Shown here piece after piece: positions 9,148-17,501 of a stretch of 64,000 nucleotides of DNA. This stretch comes from Burkholderia sp. BCC0506 (GTDB taxonomy: Bacteria; Pseudomonadota; Gammaproteobacteria; Burkholderiales; Burkholderiaceae): assembly GCF_902833145.1 (NCBI RefSeq), contig NZ_CADFEN010000007.1, positions 124,001 through 188,000 of the forward strand. Direction: 5' to 3'. The number at the start of each line of letters is the position of its first letter. Position 1 is the stretch's first letter. A model generated the notes under the pieces. The model saw only the letters and a list, made by a program, of their open reading frames with translations. It ran no database searches and had not been told where the DNA came from. The position numbers and the translations under genes were made by a program.

Positions 9148-10077
9148 ATGAACCACGAAGTCATCATCACCTGCGCGGTCACGGGCGCGGGCGATACCGT
9201 CGGCAAGCATCCGGCGATTCCGGTCACGCCGAAGGAGATCGCGGCCGCCGCGATCGAAGCCGCGAAGGCCGGCGCGACTGTCGCTCACTGCCACGTGCGC
9301 GATCCGCACACGGGCCGCGGCAGCCGCGATCCGAACCTGTATCGCGAAGTGGTCGACCGGATCCGCTCGGCCGACGTCGACGTGATCATCAACCTGACGG
9401 CCGGCATGGGCGGCGATCTCGAGATCGGCCCCGGCGAGGACCCGATGCGCTTCGGCAAGGGTACCGATCTCGTCGGCGGGCTCACGCGCCTCGTGCACGT
9501 CGAGGAGCTGCTGCCCGAGATCTGCACGCTCGACTGCGGCACGCTGAATTTCGGCGACGGCGACTACATCTACGTGTCGACGCCCGCGCAGTTGCGCGCC
9601 GGCGCGAAGCGCATCCAGGAACTCGGCGTGAAGCCGGAGCTGGAGATCTTCGATACGGGCCATCTGTGGTTCGCGAAGCAGTTGCTGAAGGAAGGGCTGC
9701 TCGACGATCCGCCGCTGTTCCAGCTGTGCCTCGGCATTCCGTGGGGCGCACCGGCCGATACGGGCACGATGAAGGCGATGGTCGACAACCTGCCGCCGGG
9801 CGCGCACTGGGCCGGCTTCGGCATCGGCCGCATGCAGATGCCGATGGTCGCGCAGGCGATGCTGCTCGGCGGCCACGTGCGCGTCGGCCTCGAAGACAAC
9901 ATCTGGCTCGACCGCGGCGTGCATGCGACCAACGGCACGCTCGTCGAGCGCGCCCGCGAGATCGTCGAACGCCTCGGCGGCCGCGTGCTGACGCCGGCCG
10001 AGGGCCGCTGCAAGCTCGGCCTGCCGGCGCGCGGCGAACGCCCGCTGGAGCGTCGCGCGATCGCCGAATTCGCGTGA
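9148..10077 (+). CDS. cdhC: Dehydrocarnitine cleavage enzyme (BKACE family)
   Basis: 309 residues, beta-keto acid cleavage enzyme family (DUF849). The zinc site [11 protein letters not shown], the early ITCAVTGAG and [10 protein letters not shown] near the end are all present. In this context it converts 3-dehydrocarnitine plus acetyl-CoA to glycine-betainyl-CoA and acetoacetate, the second step of carnitine breakdown. Starts 61 bp after caiX, and precedes cdhA as in Pseudomonas. Confidence 0.87.
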   Translation: MNHEVIITCAVTGAGDTVGKHPAIPVTPKEIAAAAIEAAKAGATVAHCHVRDPHTGRGSRDPNLYREVVDRIRSADVDVIINLTAGMGGDLEIGPGEDPMRFGKGTDLVGGLTRLVHVEELLPEICTLDCGTLNFGDGDYIYVSTPAQLRAGAKRIQELGVKPELEIFDTGHLWFAKQLLKEGLLDDPPLFQLCLGIPWGAPADTGTMKAMVDNLPPGAHWAGFGIGRMQMPMVAQAMLLGGHVRVGLEDNIWLDRGVHATNGTLVERAREIVERLGGRVLTPAEGRCKLGLPARGERPLERRAIAEFA

Positions 10078-10101
10078 GCTTTTTCATTGACCGACATGAC
10101 A

Positions 10102-10134
10102 GGGCGGCCCGTGCCCGCGCGCGGCCGGCCGCCC
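10102..10134 (+). other. Intra-operon hairpin between cdhC and cdhA
   Basis: GGGCGGCC (10102-10109) pairs with GGCCGCCC (10127-10134) around a 17-base loop. There is no U-run after it, so it is more likely an mRNA-stabilising or attenuating hairpin than a full terminator. It could make caiX-cdhC mRNA more abundant than cdhA-cdhB. Confidence 0.35.
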
Positions 10135-10167
10135 ACCGATTTCCCCTGATTCGAAGGATGCGTTGAC

Positions 10168-11133
10168 ATGGCTGTGAAGACCGACATCAAGACGTTCGCC
10201 GCGATCGGCACCGGCGTGATCGGCAGCGGATGGATCTGCCGCGCGCTCGCGCACGGCCTCGACGTGGTCGTGTGGGACCCGGCGCCGGGCGCCGAGGCGC
10301 GGCTGCGCGCGAACGTCGCGAATGCGTGGCCCGCGCTCGAACGTGTCGGCCTCGCGCCGGGCGCCGATCCCGCGCGGCTGCGGTTCGTGTCGACGATCGA
10401 GGCATGCGTGGCCGACGCCGATTTCATCCAGGAAAGCGCGCCCGAGCGCGAGGCGCTGAAGCTCGAACTGCACGAGCAGATCAGCCGCGCGGCGAAGCCC
10501 GACGCGATCATCGCGTCGTCGACGTCGGGGCTGCTGCCGACCGATTTCTATGCGCGGGCGACGCATCCGGAGCGCTGCGTGGTCGGCCACCCGTTCAATC
10601 CTGTCTACCTGCTGCCGCTCGTCGAGGTGCTCGGCGGCGCGCGCACGTCGCCGGAAGCGGTCGAAGGCGCGATGGAGATCTATCGCAAGCTCGGCATGCG
10701 GCCGCTGCACGTGCGCAAGGAAGTGCCGGGCTTCATCGCGGACCGCCTGCTCGAAGCGTTGTGGCGCGAGGCGCTGCATCTCGTCAACGAAGGCGTCGCG
10801 ACGACCGGCGAGATCGACGATGCGATCCGCTTCGGCGCGGGTATCCGCTGGTCGTTCATGGGCACGTTCCTGACCTACACGCTGGCCGGCGGCGACGCGG
10901 GCATGCGACACTTCATGCAGCAATTCGGCCCGGCGCTCGAACTGCCGTGGACGAAGCTGGTCGCGCCGACGTTGACCGACGAACTGATCGACCGCGTCGT
11001 CGAAGGCACGGCCGAACAGCAGGGCACGCGCAGCATCAAGGCACTCGAACGCTATCGCGACGAGTGCATCACCGAGGTGCTGAAAGCGATCGCCGCGGTG
11101 AAGGCGCGGCACGGGATGCGATTCGAGGACTAA
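10168..11133 (+). CDS. cdhA: L-carnitine 3-dehydrogenase
   Basis: 321 residues, 3-hydroxyacyl-CoA dehydrogenase superfamily. It has the N-terminal Rossmann motif [17 protein letters not shown] followed by VVVWD, a catalytic-region [14 protein letters not shown], and a helical C-terminal domain. It oxidises L-carnitine to 3-dehydrocarnitine with NAD+, the first step of the pathway. The length is near that of stand-alone CdhA (some bacteria have it fused to the thioesterase). Stop at 11133 is 10 bp before cdhB. Confidence 0.9.
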   Translation: MAVKTDIKTFAAIGTGVIGSGWICRALAHGLDVVVWDPAPGAEARLRANVANAWPALERVGLAPGADPARLRFVSTIEACVADADFIQESAPEREALKLELHEQISRAAKPDAIIASSTSGLLPTDFYARATHPERCVVGHPFNPVYLLPLVEVLGGARTSPEAVEGAMEIYRKLGMRPLHVRKEVPGFIADRLLEALWREALHLVNEGVATTGEIDDAIRFGAGIRWSFMGTFLTYTLAGGDAGMRHFMQQFGPALELPWTKLVAPTLTDELIDRVVEGTAEQQGTRSIKALERYRDECITEVLKAIAAVKARHGMRFED

Positions 11134-11143
11134 AGGACAGGCC

Positions 11144-11632
11144 ATGACGGGCGATACCCCGCTGACGATTTACCGCGACGTGGTGCGGCCCGAATGGGTC
11201 GACTACAACGGCCACCTGCGCGATGCGTTCTACCTGCTGATCTTCAGCTTCGCGACCGATGCGTTGCTCGACCGCATCGGCCTCGACGACGCCGCGCGTC
11301 GCGAGCGGGGCCGCTCGGTCTACACGCTCGAAGCGCACGTGAACTACCTGCACGAGATCAAGGAAGGCACGGCGGTGCGTGTCGATGCGCGCGTGCTCGC
11401 GCACGATGCGAAGCGGCTGCACCTGTATCTCGAACTGTTCGCCGACGGTCACGACGACGCGGTATCGGCGAGCGAGCAGATGCTGCTGCACGTCGATACG
11501 CGCGACGGCGCGAAATCGGCGCCGTTCGACGACGACGTGGCCGCGCGCGTGGCCGAGCTGCATGCGTTGCAGCGCGATTGCGCGGCGCCTGCTTACGCGG
11601 GCCGCGTGATCGGGCTGCCGCCGCGCCGCTAG
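11144..11632 (+). CDS. cdhB: Betainyl-CoA thioesterase (hot-dog fold)
   Basis: 162 residues, 4-hydroxybenzoyl-CoA-thioesterase type hot-dog fold with VDYNGHLRDAFYLLIF (catalytic Asp region) and VYTLEAHVNYLHEIKEG. It releases glycine betaine from betainyl-CoA made by CdhC. The short gap to cdhA and the family order cdhC-A-B support the call. The protein ends in Arg-rich residues followed by a normal stop. Confidence 0.87.
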   Translation: MTGDTPLTIYRDVVRPEWVDYNGHLRDAFYLLIFSFATDALLDRIGLDDAARRERGRSVYTLEAHVNYLHEIKEGTAVRVDARVLAHDAKRLHLYLELFADGHDDAVSASEQMLLHVDTRDGAKSAPFDDDVAARVAELHALQRDCAAPAYAGRVIGLPPRR

Positions 11633-11689
11633 CGGCGCGCTTCACTTCACGATCTTCTATTTTCGATCTTCGACCGCGGAGCGCACACG

Positions 11690-12646
11690 ATGCTCGAACC
11701 GGAAATCGCGGCGTTCGTCGCGGCCGTCGACGCGTGGTATCCGGCCGATGCGGCGGCGCGCTCGCCGCACGAGCAGCGTCGCCTGTACGACCGCTTCGCG
11801 GCCGAATGGACGCCGGCCGCGCTGCCGGCCGGCGTCGTGCAGCAGGATGCCGTGTGGCATGCACCGGACGGCCGCGCGATCGCGCTGCGGCGCTATACGT
11901 GCGCACCCGGCACGCCGCGCGGCACGGTGCTGTTTTTTCATGGCGGCGGCTTCGTCGTCGGCTCGCTCGACAGTCATGCGCTGATCACCGCGCGGCTGGC
12001 GGCCGATACGGGCCTCGACGTGATCGCCGTCGACTATCGGCTGGCGCCCGAACACCGCGCGCCGGCCGCGCTCGACGATTGCCTGGCCGTCACGCGCGCC
12101 GCACGCGATGCGCGCTGGCCGTTCGGGCCGTGCGCGCATCCGCTGACGCTCGCGGGCGACAGCGCGGGCGGGATGCTCGCGGCGGCGGTGGCGACCGCGT
12201 TGCGCGATGCGGGCGAAGGCGGCGTGGACGGCATCGCGCTCGTTTATCCGATGCTCGGTTTCGAGCCGCAATCGCCCGCGCGCGAAACGGAAGCGCACGC
12301 GCCGATGCTGACGCTCGACGACGTGCATCGCTATCGCGCGCTGTACTGGGATCGCGACGTGTCCGACGTGCTGCTGAACGATAACCCGCTGTTGCGCGCA
12401 TCGGTGCCGCTCGAAGCCGGGCGCTTCGACGGCCTGCCGCCGGTGCTCGCGATCGGCGCGGAACACGATCCGCTGCGCGACGATGCGCGCACGTACGTCG
12501 AACGGATTCGCGCGGCCGGCGGGGTCGCGCGCTACTGGATGGGAGAGGGACTGGTGCACGGCTGCTGGCGCGCGCTCGGGACGAGCCCGCAGGCCGCACG
12601 CATGCACCGGATGGTCGGCGGGTTCTTGCTCGCACCACACGCGTAG
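11690..12646 (+). CDS. hocS: HSL-type alpha/beta hydrolase, likely short-chain acylcarnitine hydrolase
   Basis: 318 residues with the oxyanion motif FFHGGGFVVGS, nucleophile motif LAGDSAGGM, a late Asp (GAEHDPLRDDA) and His (GLVHGCW), the hormone-sensitive-lipase layout. In Pseudomonas the gene after cdhB in this cluster, hocS, encodes an esterase for short-chain acylcarnitines, letting cells use acetyl- to butyryl-carnitine. Same place and fold here, so the same job is likely. A generic esterase remains possible. Confidence 0.7.
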   Translation: MLEPEIAAFVAAVDAWYPADAAARSPHEQRRLYDRFAAEWTPAALPAGVVQQDAVWHAPDGRAIALRRYTCAPGTPRGTVLFFHGGGFVVGSLDSHALITARLAADTGLDVIAVDYRLAPEHRAPAALDDCLAVTRAARDARWPFGPCAHPLTLAGDSAGGMLAAAVATALRDAGEGGVDGIALVYPMLGFEPQSPARETEAHAPMLTLDDVHRYRALYWDRDVSDVLLNDNPLLRASVPLEAGRFDGLPPVLAIGAEHDPLRDDARTYVERIRAAGGVARYWMGEGLVHGCWRALGTSPQAARMHRMVGGFLLAPHA

Positions 12647-12669
12647 CGGGCGTTTTCCGGGAGGCAACG

Positions 12670-13866
12670 ATGCAGGCAGCAGCGCAACACCGTATCGAGG
12701 ACTGGCGGACGTTTTCGGCCGACGCGGCCATCGCGGCGGCGACGATCGGCGATGGCGCGGTGATCGTCGAGTGGAGCGACGCGCGACGATCGCCGTTTCA
12801 TTTCGACTGGCTGCGCGACAACTGCACGTGCGCCGCATGCGTGCATGCGGTCACGCGCGAACAGGTATTCGAGATCGCCGATGCACGCGAGGATTTGTCG
12901 GCGCTCACCGTGCATGTCGAAGCCGACGGCGCACTGCACGTGGAATGGAACGACGGGCACCGCAGCGCGTGGTCGCCGGGCTGGCTGCGTGCGCATGCGT
13001 ACGACGATGCGTCGCGCGCGGAGCGCCTGGCAGCGCAAGGGCGCCACGTATGGACCGGCGACGATGCGACGGCGATCGGCGTGTTCGCGTGGCGCGACGT
13101 GATGGAGGACGACCGTGCGTTGCTGGCATGGCTCGGTGCGTTGCAGCGCACGGGGCTCACGCTCGTCGAGGGCGTGCCGGCCGAGCGCGGCCGCGTCGAC
13201 GAGGTCGCGCGCCGGGTCGGCCTGATTCGCGAAAGCAATTTCGGTGTGCTGTTCGACGTCGAATCGAAGCCGCGTCCGGACAGCAATGCGTATACGTCGC
13301 TGAATCTCCCGCCGCATACCGACCTGCCGACGCGCGAATTGCAGCCGGGCGTGCAGTTCCTGCATTGCCTCGCGAACGACGCGACGGGCGGCGACAGCAT
13401 CTTCCTCGACGGTTTCGCGCTCGCGGATGCGCTGCGACGCGAACATCCGGACGATTTCGAGCAGCTCGCATCGACGCCGTTCGAGTTCTGGAACAAGAGC
13501 GCGACGAGCGATTACCGCTGTTCGGCGCCGGTGATCGGGCTCGATGCGCGCGGCAACGTGACGGAAGTGCGCGTCGCGAACTTCCTGCGCGGGCCGCTCG
13601 ATGCGCCGGCCGGCGCGGTGGCGGCCGTCTATCGCGCGTACCGGCGGTTCCTCGCGCTGGCGCGCGAGCCGCGGTTTCGCGTGCAGCGCCGGCTGCGGGC
13701 GGGCGACATGTGGGCGTTCGACAACCGGCGCGTGCTGCATGCGCGCACCGAGTTCGACCCGTCGACGGGCCGCCGGCACTTGCAAGGCTGTTACGTCGAT
13801 CGCGACGAGCTGCTGTCGCGGTGGCGCGTGCTGTCGCGCTCGGCGCCGGCAGAAGCGGCGCGCTGA
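12670..13866 (+). CDS. Gamma-butyrobetaine hydroxylase (2-oxoglutarate/Fe(II) dioxygenase)
   Basis: 398 residues. The N-terminal ~100 residues form the small zinc-binding DUF971-type domain (RDNCTCAACVHAV). The rest is a TauD-like double-stranded helix with iron ligands in LPPHTDLPTRE and FDNRRVLHART, and an Arg shortly after for 2-oxoglutarate. This two-domain layout is that of gamma-butyrobetaine dioxygenase, which makes L-carnitine. Last gene of the cluster, 23 bp after the esterase. With it, the operon can feed on gamma-butyrobetaine as well as carnitine. Trimethyllysine dioxygenase is the close alternative, less likely in a bacterium. Confidence 0.85.
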   Translation: MQAAAQHRIEDWRTFSADAAIAAATIGDGAVIVEWSDARRSPFHFDWLRDNCTCAACVHAVTREQVFEIADAREDLSALTVHVEADGALHVEWNDGHRSAWSPGWLRAHAYDDASRAERLAAQGRHVWTGDDATAIGVFAWRDVMEDDRALLAWLGALQRTGLTLVEGVPAERGRVDEVARRVGLIRESNFGVLFDVESKPRPDSNAYTSLNLPPHTDLPTRELQPGVQFLHCLANDATGGDSIFLDGFALADALRREHPDDFEQLASTPFEFWNKSATSDYRCSAPVIGLDARGNVTEVRVANFLRGPLDAPAGAVAAVYRAYRRFLALAREPRFRVQRRLRAGDMWAFDNRRVLHARTEFDPSTGRRHLQGCYVDRDELLSRWRVLSRSAPAEAAR

Positions 13867-13973
13867 CCGGCGCGCACGGCGGCTCCACGCATACCTCTTC
13901 GGGAAAAAGCACCCGGACGCGAGGCGCCCGGGCGAAGCCACCCGCTGCGGGGCGGCGGAGGTATGCGTTTCAC

Positions 13974-14001
13974 AAAAAAACGAGCCCCGCGAAGGGGGCT
14001 C
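13974..14001 (-). terminator. Intrinsic terminator for the DUF4148 gene (minus strand)
   Basis: The stem CGAGCCCC (13981-13988) pairs with GGGGCTCG (13994-14001) around a five-base loop, preceded on the plus strand by an A-run at 13974-13980. On the minus strand this is a GC hairpin followed by a run of U, so it ends the transcript of the small gene at 14057-14356. It may also weakly stop the carnitine operon from the other side. Confidence 0.85.
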
Positions 14002-14056
14002 GTCCGGACTGCGTAATCATCGCGCGGTGCGCGGCGCCCCCCGGGGGCGCATCGGC

Positions 14057-14356
14057 TTACTGGCCGAAGAAGATCGAGTCGCGTGCGTTCGACGAAGCGG
14101 CAGCCGGCGCGCCCGAGTGGACGAGCGGCGCCGGTTGTGCGCCGTAGCCGCTGGTGTCGGCGCCATGGACGCGCGCTTCGGCGCTCTGGATGTCGTTCGG
14201 GTAGTACGGGCTCGACAGGCCCGGCTTGTAGCCGGCTTGTTCGAGCTGGACCAGTTCGTTGCGCACTTGGGCGCGCGTCACGGTGCTTTGAGCGAATGCG
14301 CCGAACGAAGCGGACAGGGCGGCAGCGGCAACGACTGCGGAAACGAGCGATTTCAT
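14057..14356 (-). CDS. Small secreted DUF4148 protein
   Basis: 99 residues starting MKSLVSAVVAAAALSASFGA, a clean signal peptide ending FAQS. It then has VTRAQVRNELVQLEQAGYKP and DIQSAEARV, the signature of DUF4148, a family of short exported proteins abundant in Burkholderia, often in many copies per genome. Function unknown. The ATG at 14356 has GGAGG just upstream. Monocistronic, with its own terminator at 13974-14001. Confidence 0.85.
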   Translation of the reverse strand: MKSLVSAVVAAAALSASFGAFAQSTVTRAQVRNELVQLEQAGYKPGLSSPYYPNDIQSAEARVHGADTSGYGAQPAPLVHSGAPAAASSNARDSIFFGQ

Positions 14357-14571
14357 GGTGACCTCCGGTGTTTTATTGAGTTCGCTCTCGACACCATGTC
14401 TTGAGCGGTTGATCAAATCTTAGTCACCGGTGTGTTCAGGGTAAACGCTGATTTTGACGATAAATTGTTTCCTGGCTGGTAACAGTGCGGCGTCGAAACA
14501 GTCTTTCAGCGGGCTTTCTTTTCGGTTGATGTAATAAGTATGAAGAATTCGCGGCCCTGGCGGCGCGCGGT

Positions 14572-15558
14572 TCAACGTGCTTCGGCCGCCGCATCGAACG
14601 GCCGGCCCGGCGCGCGGCCGGCCGGCGCCCCGGAACTGAGGAGGCGCACGCCCGTCGCGGCTTCCGAGGCTTCCCACAGCAACGCCGCCGACGCCACGTC
14701 GCGCGCCGCGCGCGGCACGCTGGCCGGCGCGGGCAGCCCGCGCGATTCGAACCAGCCCGACGGGCCGATGTACGCGCCGCCGGCCAGATCGGGCGACGTG
14801 GCCGCGTGAATCGCGGGCAGCGCGCCTTGGTCGGCCGGCTGCGCGAGATAACGGTTCGCGGCACGCATCAGCGCGGCGCGGGCGGGCGAACTGTCCATCG
14901 CCGGGCCCGCGAACTGCAGGTTGGTCGCCGCGTAGCCGGGGTGGGCGGCGACGCTGATGCCGGCGAACGCCGCGCGCTCGAAGCGGCGCTGCAGCTCGAT
15001 CGCGAACACGAGGTTCGCGAGCTTGCTGTCGCAATAGGCGAGATAGCGGTTGTAGCGATGCGCGGCGCGCAGGTCGTCGACCCGAATCCGGCCGCCGCGA
15101 TTGAAGCCGCTCGACATCGTGACGACGCGCGCGCGTCTGGCGGCGCGCAGCGCCGGCAGCAGATGGCCGGTCAGCGCGAAATGGCCGAGGTGGTTGGTGC
15201 CGAACTGCATCTCGAAGCCGTCGCGCGTGTGCCGCAGCGGCAGGAACATCACGCCGGCGTTGTTGCAGAGGATGTCGACGCGGCCGTGGCGTTCGGCCAC
15301 GTCGGCCGCGAAGCGTGCGATCGACGCGAGATCGGCGAGGTCGAGCGGATCGACTTCGACGCGTGCATGAGGATGAAGCCGGCGGATCGCGTCGGCGGCC
15401 TGCGCGCCGCGTGCGGCGTCGCGGCAGCCCATCACGACCGTCGCGCCTTTCGCGGCCAGCGTTTCCGCGATCTGCCAGCCGAGGCCGCTGTTGGCGCCGG
15501 TCACGACCGCGACCTTGCCGCCTTGCGCCGGCACGTGGCGCGCGCTCCATGCATGCAT
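14572..15558 (-). CDS. Short-chain dehydrogenase, retinol-dehydrogenase-like
   Basis: 328 residues from the ATG at 15558, chosen because GGAGG sits five bases upstream; an in-frame ATG at 15570 lacks such a site. NAD(P) motif TGANSGLGWQ, NNAGVMF, catalytic SS and YCDSKLANLVF. The length and SDSKLAN-type motif match the 'extended' retinol dehydrogenase/WW-oxidoreductase-like SDRs. Substrate unknown, and no metabolic neighbours on the same strand. Confidence 0.8.
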   Translation of the reverse strand: MHAWSARHVPAQGGKVAVVTGANSGLGWQIAETLAAKGATVVMGCRDAARGAQAADAIRRLHPHARVEVDPLDLADLASIARFAADVAERHGRVDILCNNAGVMFLPLRHTRDGFEMQFGTNHLGHFALTGHLLPALRAARRARVVTMSSGFNRGGRIRVDDLRAAHRYNRYLAYCDSKLANLVFAIELQRRFERAAFAGISVAAHPGYAATNLQFAGPAMDSSPARAALMRAANRYLAQPADQGALPAIHAATSPDLAGGAYIGPSGWFESRGLPAPASVPRAARDVASAALLWEASEAATGVRLLSSGAPAGRAPGRPFDAAAEAR

Positions 15559-15723
15559 GTCTGCCTCCATCGGCGCGGCGGTCGGCCGCCGCACGTAATC
15601 GTTACATTGAGTGGTGTAACGATAGTGCGGGCGGACGGAGCAGACAAGCGGGGGAATTAGACCGGCGCTTCTAGGGCAGGCGGATGGTGCGGCACCGTCA
15701 GCCGCGCGCACGGCCGGCGGGCG

Positions 15724-16014
15724 TTACCGGCTGCCGGCCAGCGCGAGCACCTCGGCGGCGGAGATCATGGCGGCGGCGTTCGCGGGGGCCGGGCGCTCGG
15801 CCGGGCGGAACACTTCGTCGCCGCGGTGGATCACCTGGCGCGACAACGCACAGGTGCCGGTGCGCTGCGCGAAGCGGCGGCGCCAGCGTTGCTCGCCGTA
15901 GTGACAGCGGCCGGGCTCGACCCAGCGGACGACGAGCAGCGTATCGGAACGTTCGAGGATTTCGACGTGGACGTCGGCGGGATCGAGCGCAGGCAGGGAT
16001 TTGGAGGCCTTCAT
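15724..16014 (-). CDS. DUF3331 domain protein
   Basis: 96 residues from ATG 16014 (AGGAA eight bases upstream); a GTG at 16065 could add 17 residues but has no ribosome-binding site. The core VVRWVEPGRCHYGEQRWRRR, CALSRQVI, GDEVFRP and NAAAMI match DUF3331, a family largely restricted to Burkholderia. Two Cys and a His may bind a metal. Function unknown. Confidence 0.82.
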   Translation of the reverse strand: MKASKSLPALDPADVHVEILERSDTLLVVRWVEPGRCHYGEQRWRRRFAQRTGTCALSRQVIHRGDEVFRPAERPAPANAAAMISAAEVLALAGSR

Positions 16015-16210
16015 TTTGCCGTTTCCTAAAGCTCGTGCGGTTTCGGCCGTGGCAGTGGATGTCACTACCCGATGGCGAATCCGTAGCGGTTTCCATGAGT
16101 GGTGCGCTAAATGTAAGCGTCTGTGACCGGAAAAAACATCCTGTCTGGCTCAAATTACCTTTTGCCGATTTAGAAACAATCCACGCTTATTTTCTTGAAA
16201 AACCAAGGAC

Positions 16211-16239
16211 AAAAAGCCCCGGACGCGGACGTCCGGGGC
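16211..16239 (-). terminator. Strong intrinsic terminator on the minus strand with no annotated gene upstream
   Basis: GCCCCGGACG (16216-16225), loop CGGA, CGTCCGGGGC (16230-16239): a perfect 10-bp stem followed, on the minus strand, by five U (plus-strand AAAAA at 16211-16215). No minus-strand protein gene lies between here and the fucose promoter at about 16.6 kb, so it probably ends a small non-coding transcript or antisense leader starting within 16240-16580. Confidence 0.75.
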
Positions 16240-16586
16240 GGAAAATCGGCCCGCGCGCCGTGACTGCTCGCCCAGTCACGGGATACATCGCCGGGGGACG
16301 GAGGTGCCCGCCGAGATCCGGCGCGGGCAGGGGAGGCGATGGACCGGAAGCGCGGTCCGGCAACACCATGATGGCGTGCGCCACCCGTTGGCACCCTGAC
16401 GCGAACATGACTTTTTTGTCAGTTTGACGCGGCCGCTGCGTGGGATCGCCACGAGGAAACGGCCGAAGGGCCCGTCCGTACTGGGTTTATGCGATCACCC
16501 CAAGAAATTTCCAATACCCGTCCGCGGCCGGATTTTTCCTTGTGCGCCCCATTTCCCTGCCCGGGTAAATACTGAATCCCAATTTC

Positions 16587-16645
16587 GTGACAAACGCCCG
16601 ATCCGTTTCTATGATTGGTTGGACCTTTGGTCCTTTGTGCCAATC
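16587..16645 (+). promoter_or_regulatory. Sigma70-type promoter and nested-palindrome operator of the L-fucose operon
   Basis: GTGACA at 16587-16592, a 17-base spacer, and TATGAT at 16610-16615 make a good promoter. The predicted start site (about 16622) is covered by the perfect repeat GGACC-TTT-GGTCC (16621-16633). That is framed by GATTGG (16613-16618) and CCAATC (16640-16645). An operator over +1 is the classic place for a repressor; the GntR-family protein encoded at 25164-25931 is the natural candidate. Confidence 0.68.
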
Positions 16646-16679
16646 GGCCGACGGGCGGCCGGCTTTTCGGAGAGAGCTC

Positions 16680-17444
16680 ATGAGATTGCAGGGCAAACGC
16701 GCGCTGGTGACGGCGGCCGGGCAGGGCATCGGCCGCGCGACCGCGCTGCGGTTCGCGAGCGAGGGCGCCGACGTGCTGGCGACCGATATCAACGAAGCCG
16801 CACTGGTGCGGCTCGAAGCCGATGCCGAGCGCGCAGGCGGCCGGCTGGTCACGCGGCGGCTCGACGTCACCGACGCGCACGACATTGCCGCGCTGGCCGC
16901 GAGCGAACGCGCGTTCGACGTGCTGTTCAACTGCGCGGGCTACGTGCACCACGGCTCGATCCTCGAGTGCGACGAAGACGCATGGGCGTTCTCGCTGAAC
17001 CTGAACGTCACGTCGATGTACCGGCTGATCCGCGCGCTGCTGCCCGCGATGCTCGAAGCCGGCGGCGCGTCGATCGTCAACATGGCGTCGGCCGCGTCGA
17101 GCGTGAAGGGCGTGCCGAACCGCTTCGTGTACGGGACCACCAAGGCGGCCGTGATCGGGCTGACCAAGGCGGTGGCCGCCGATTTCGTCGAGCGCGGCAT
17201 CCGCTGCAACGCGATCTGCCCGGGCACGATCGAATCGCCGTCGCTGGAGCAGCGGATCGCCGACCAGGCGCGCACGCGCCACGTGTCCGCCGACGAGGTG
17301 CGCCAGGCGTTCGTCGCGCGCCAGCCGATCGGCCGCATCGGCACCGCGGATGAGGTGGCCGCGCTCGCGCTGTACCTGGCGTCCGACGAAGCATCGTTCA
17401 CCACCGGCACGATTCACCTGATCGACGGCGGCTGGTCAAACTGA
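16680..17444 (+). CDS. 2-keto-3-deoxy-L-fuconate 4-dehydrogenase (SDR)
   Basis: 254 residues, classical SDR: TAAGQGIGRATALRF, NCAG, catalytic SAAS...YGTTKAAVIGLTK and the C-terminal IDGGW. It closely recalls the Xanthomonas enzyme that oxidises 2-keto-3-deoxy-L-fuconate to 2,4-diketo-3-deoxy-L-fuconate. Start at 16680 chosen at MRLQGK, with GGAGAGAG upstream; a longer frame from 16587 would begin inside the promoter. First gene of the fucose operon, directly before the hydrolase that uses its product. Confidence 0.83.
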   Translation: MRLQGKRALVTAAGQGIGRATALRFASEGADVLATDINEAALVRLEADAERAGGRLVTRRLDVTDAHDIAALAASERAFDVLFNCAGYVHHGSILECDEDAWAFSLNLNVTSMYRLIRALLPAMLEAGGASIVNMASAASSVKGVPNRFVYGTTKAAVIGLTKAVAADFVERGIRCNAICPGTIESPSLEQRIADQARTRHVSADEVRQAFVARQPIGRIGTADEVAALALYLASDEASFTTGTIHLIDGGWSN

Positions 17445-17501
17445 CCGTGTCTGGCCGGCCGCGCCTTCCCATTCACTTTTCGTTTCCATTCGGATAACTC
17501 C

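Noticed and set aside
13981-14001. Hairpin after the carnitine operon as its own plus-strand terminator
   Set aside because: The A/T run is on the wrong side for the plus strand; it fits the minus-strand DUF4148 gene. A weak effect on the plus strand remains possible.
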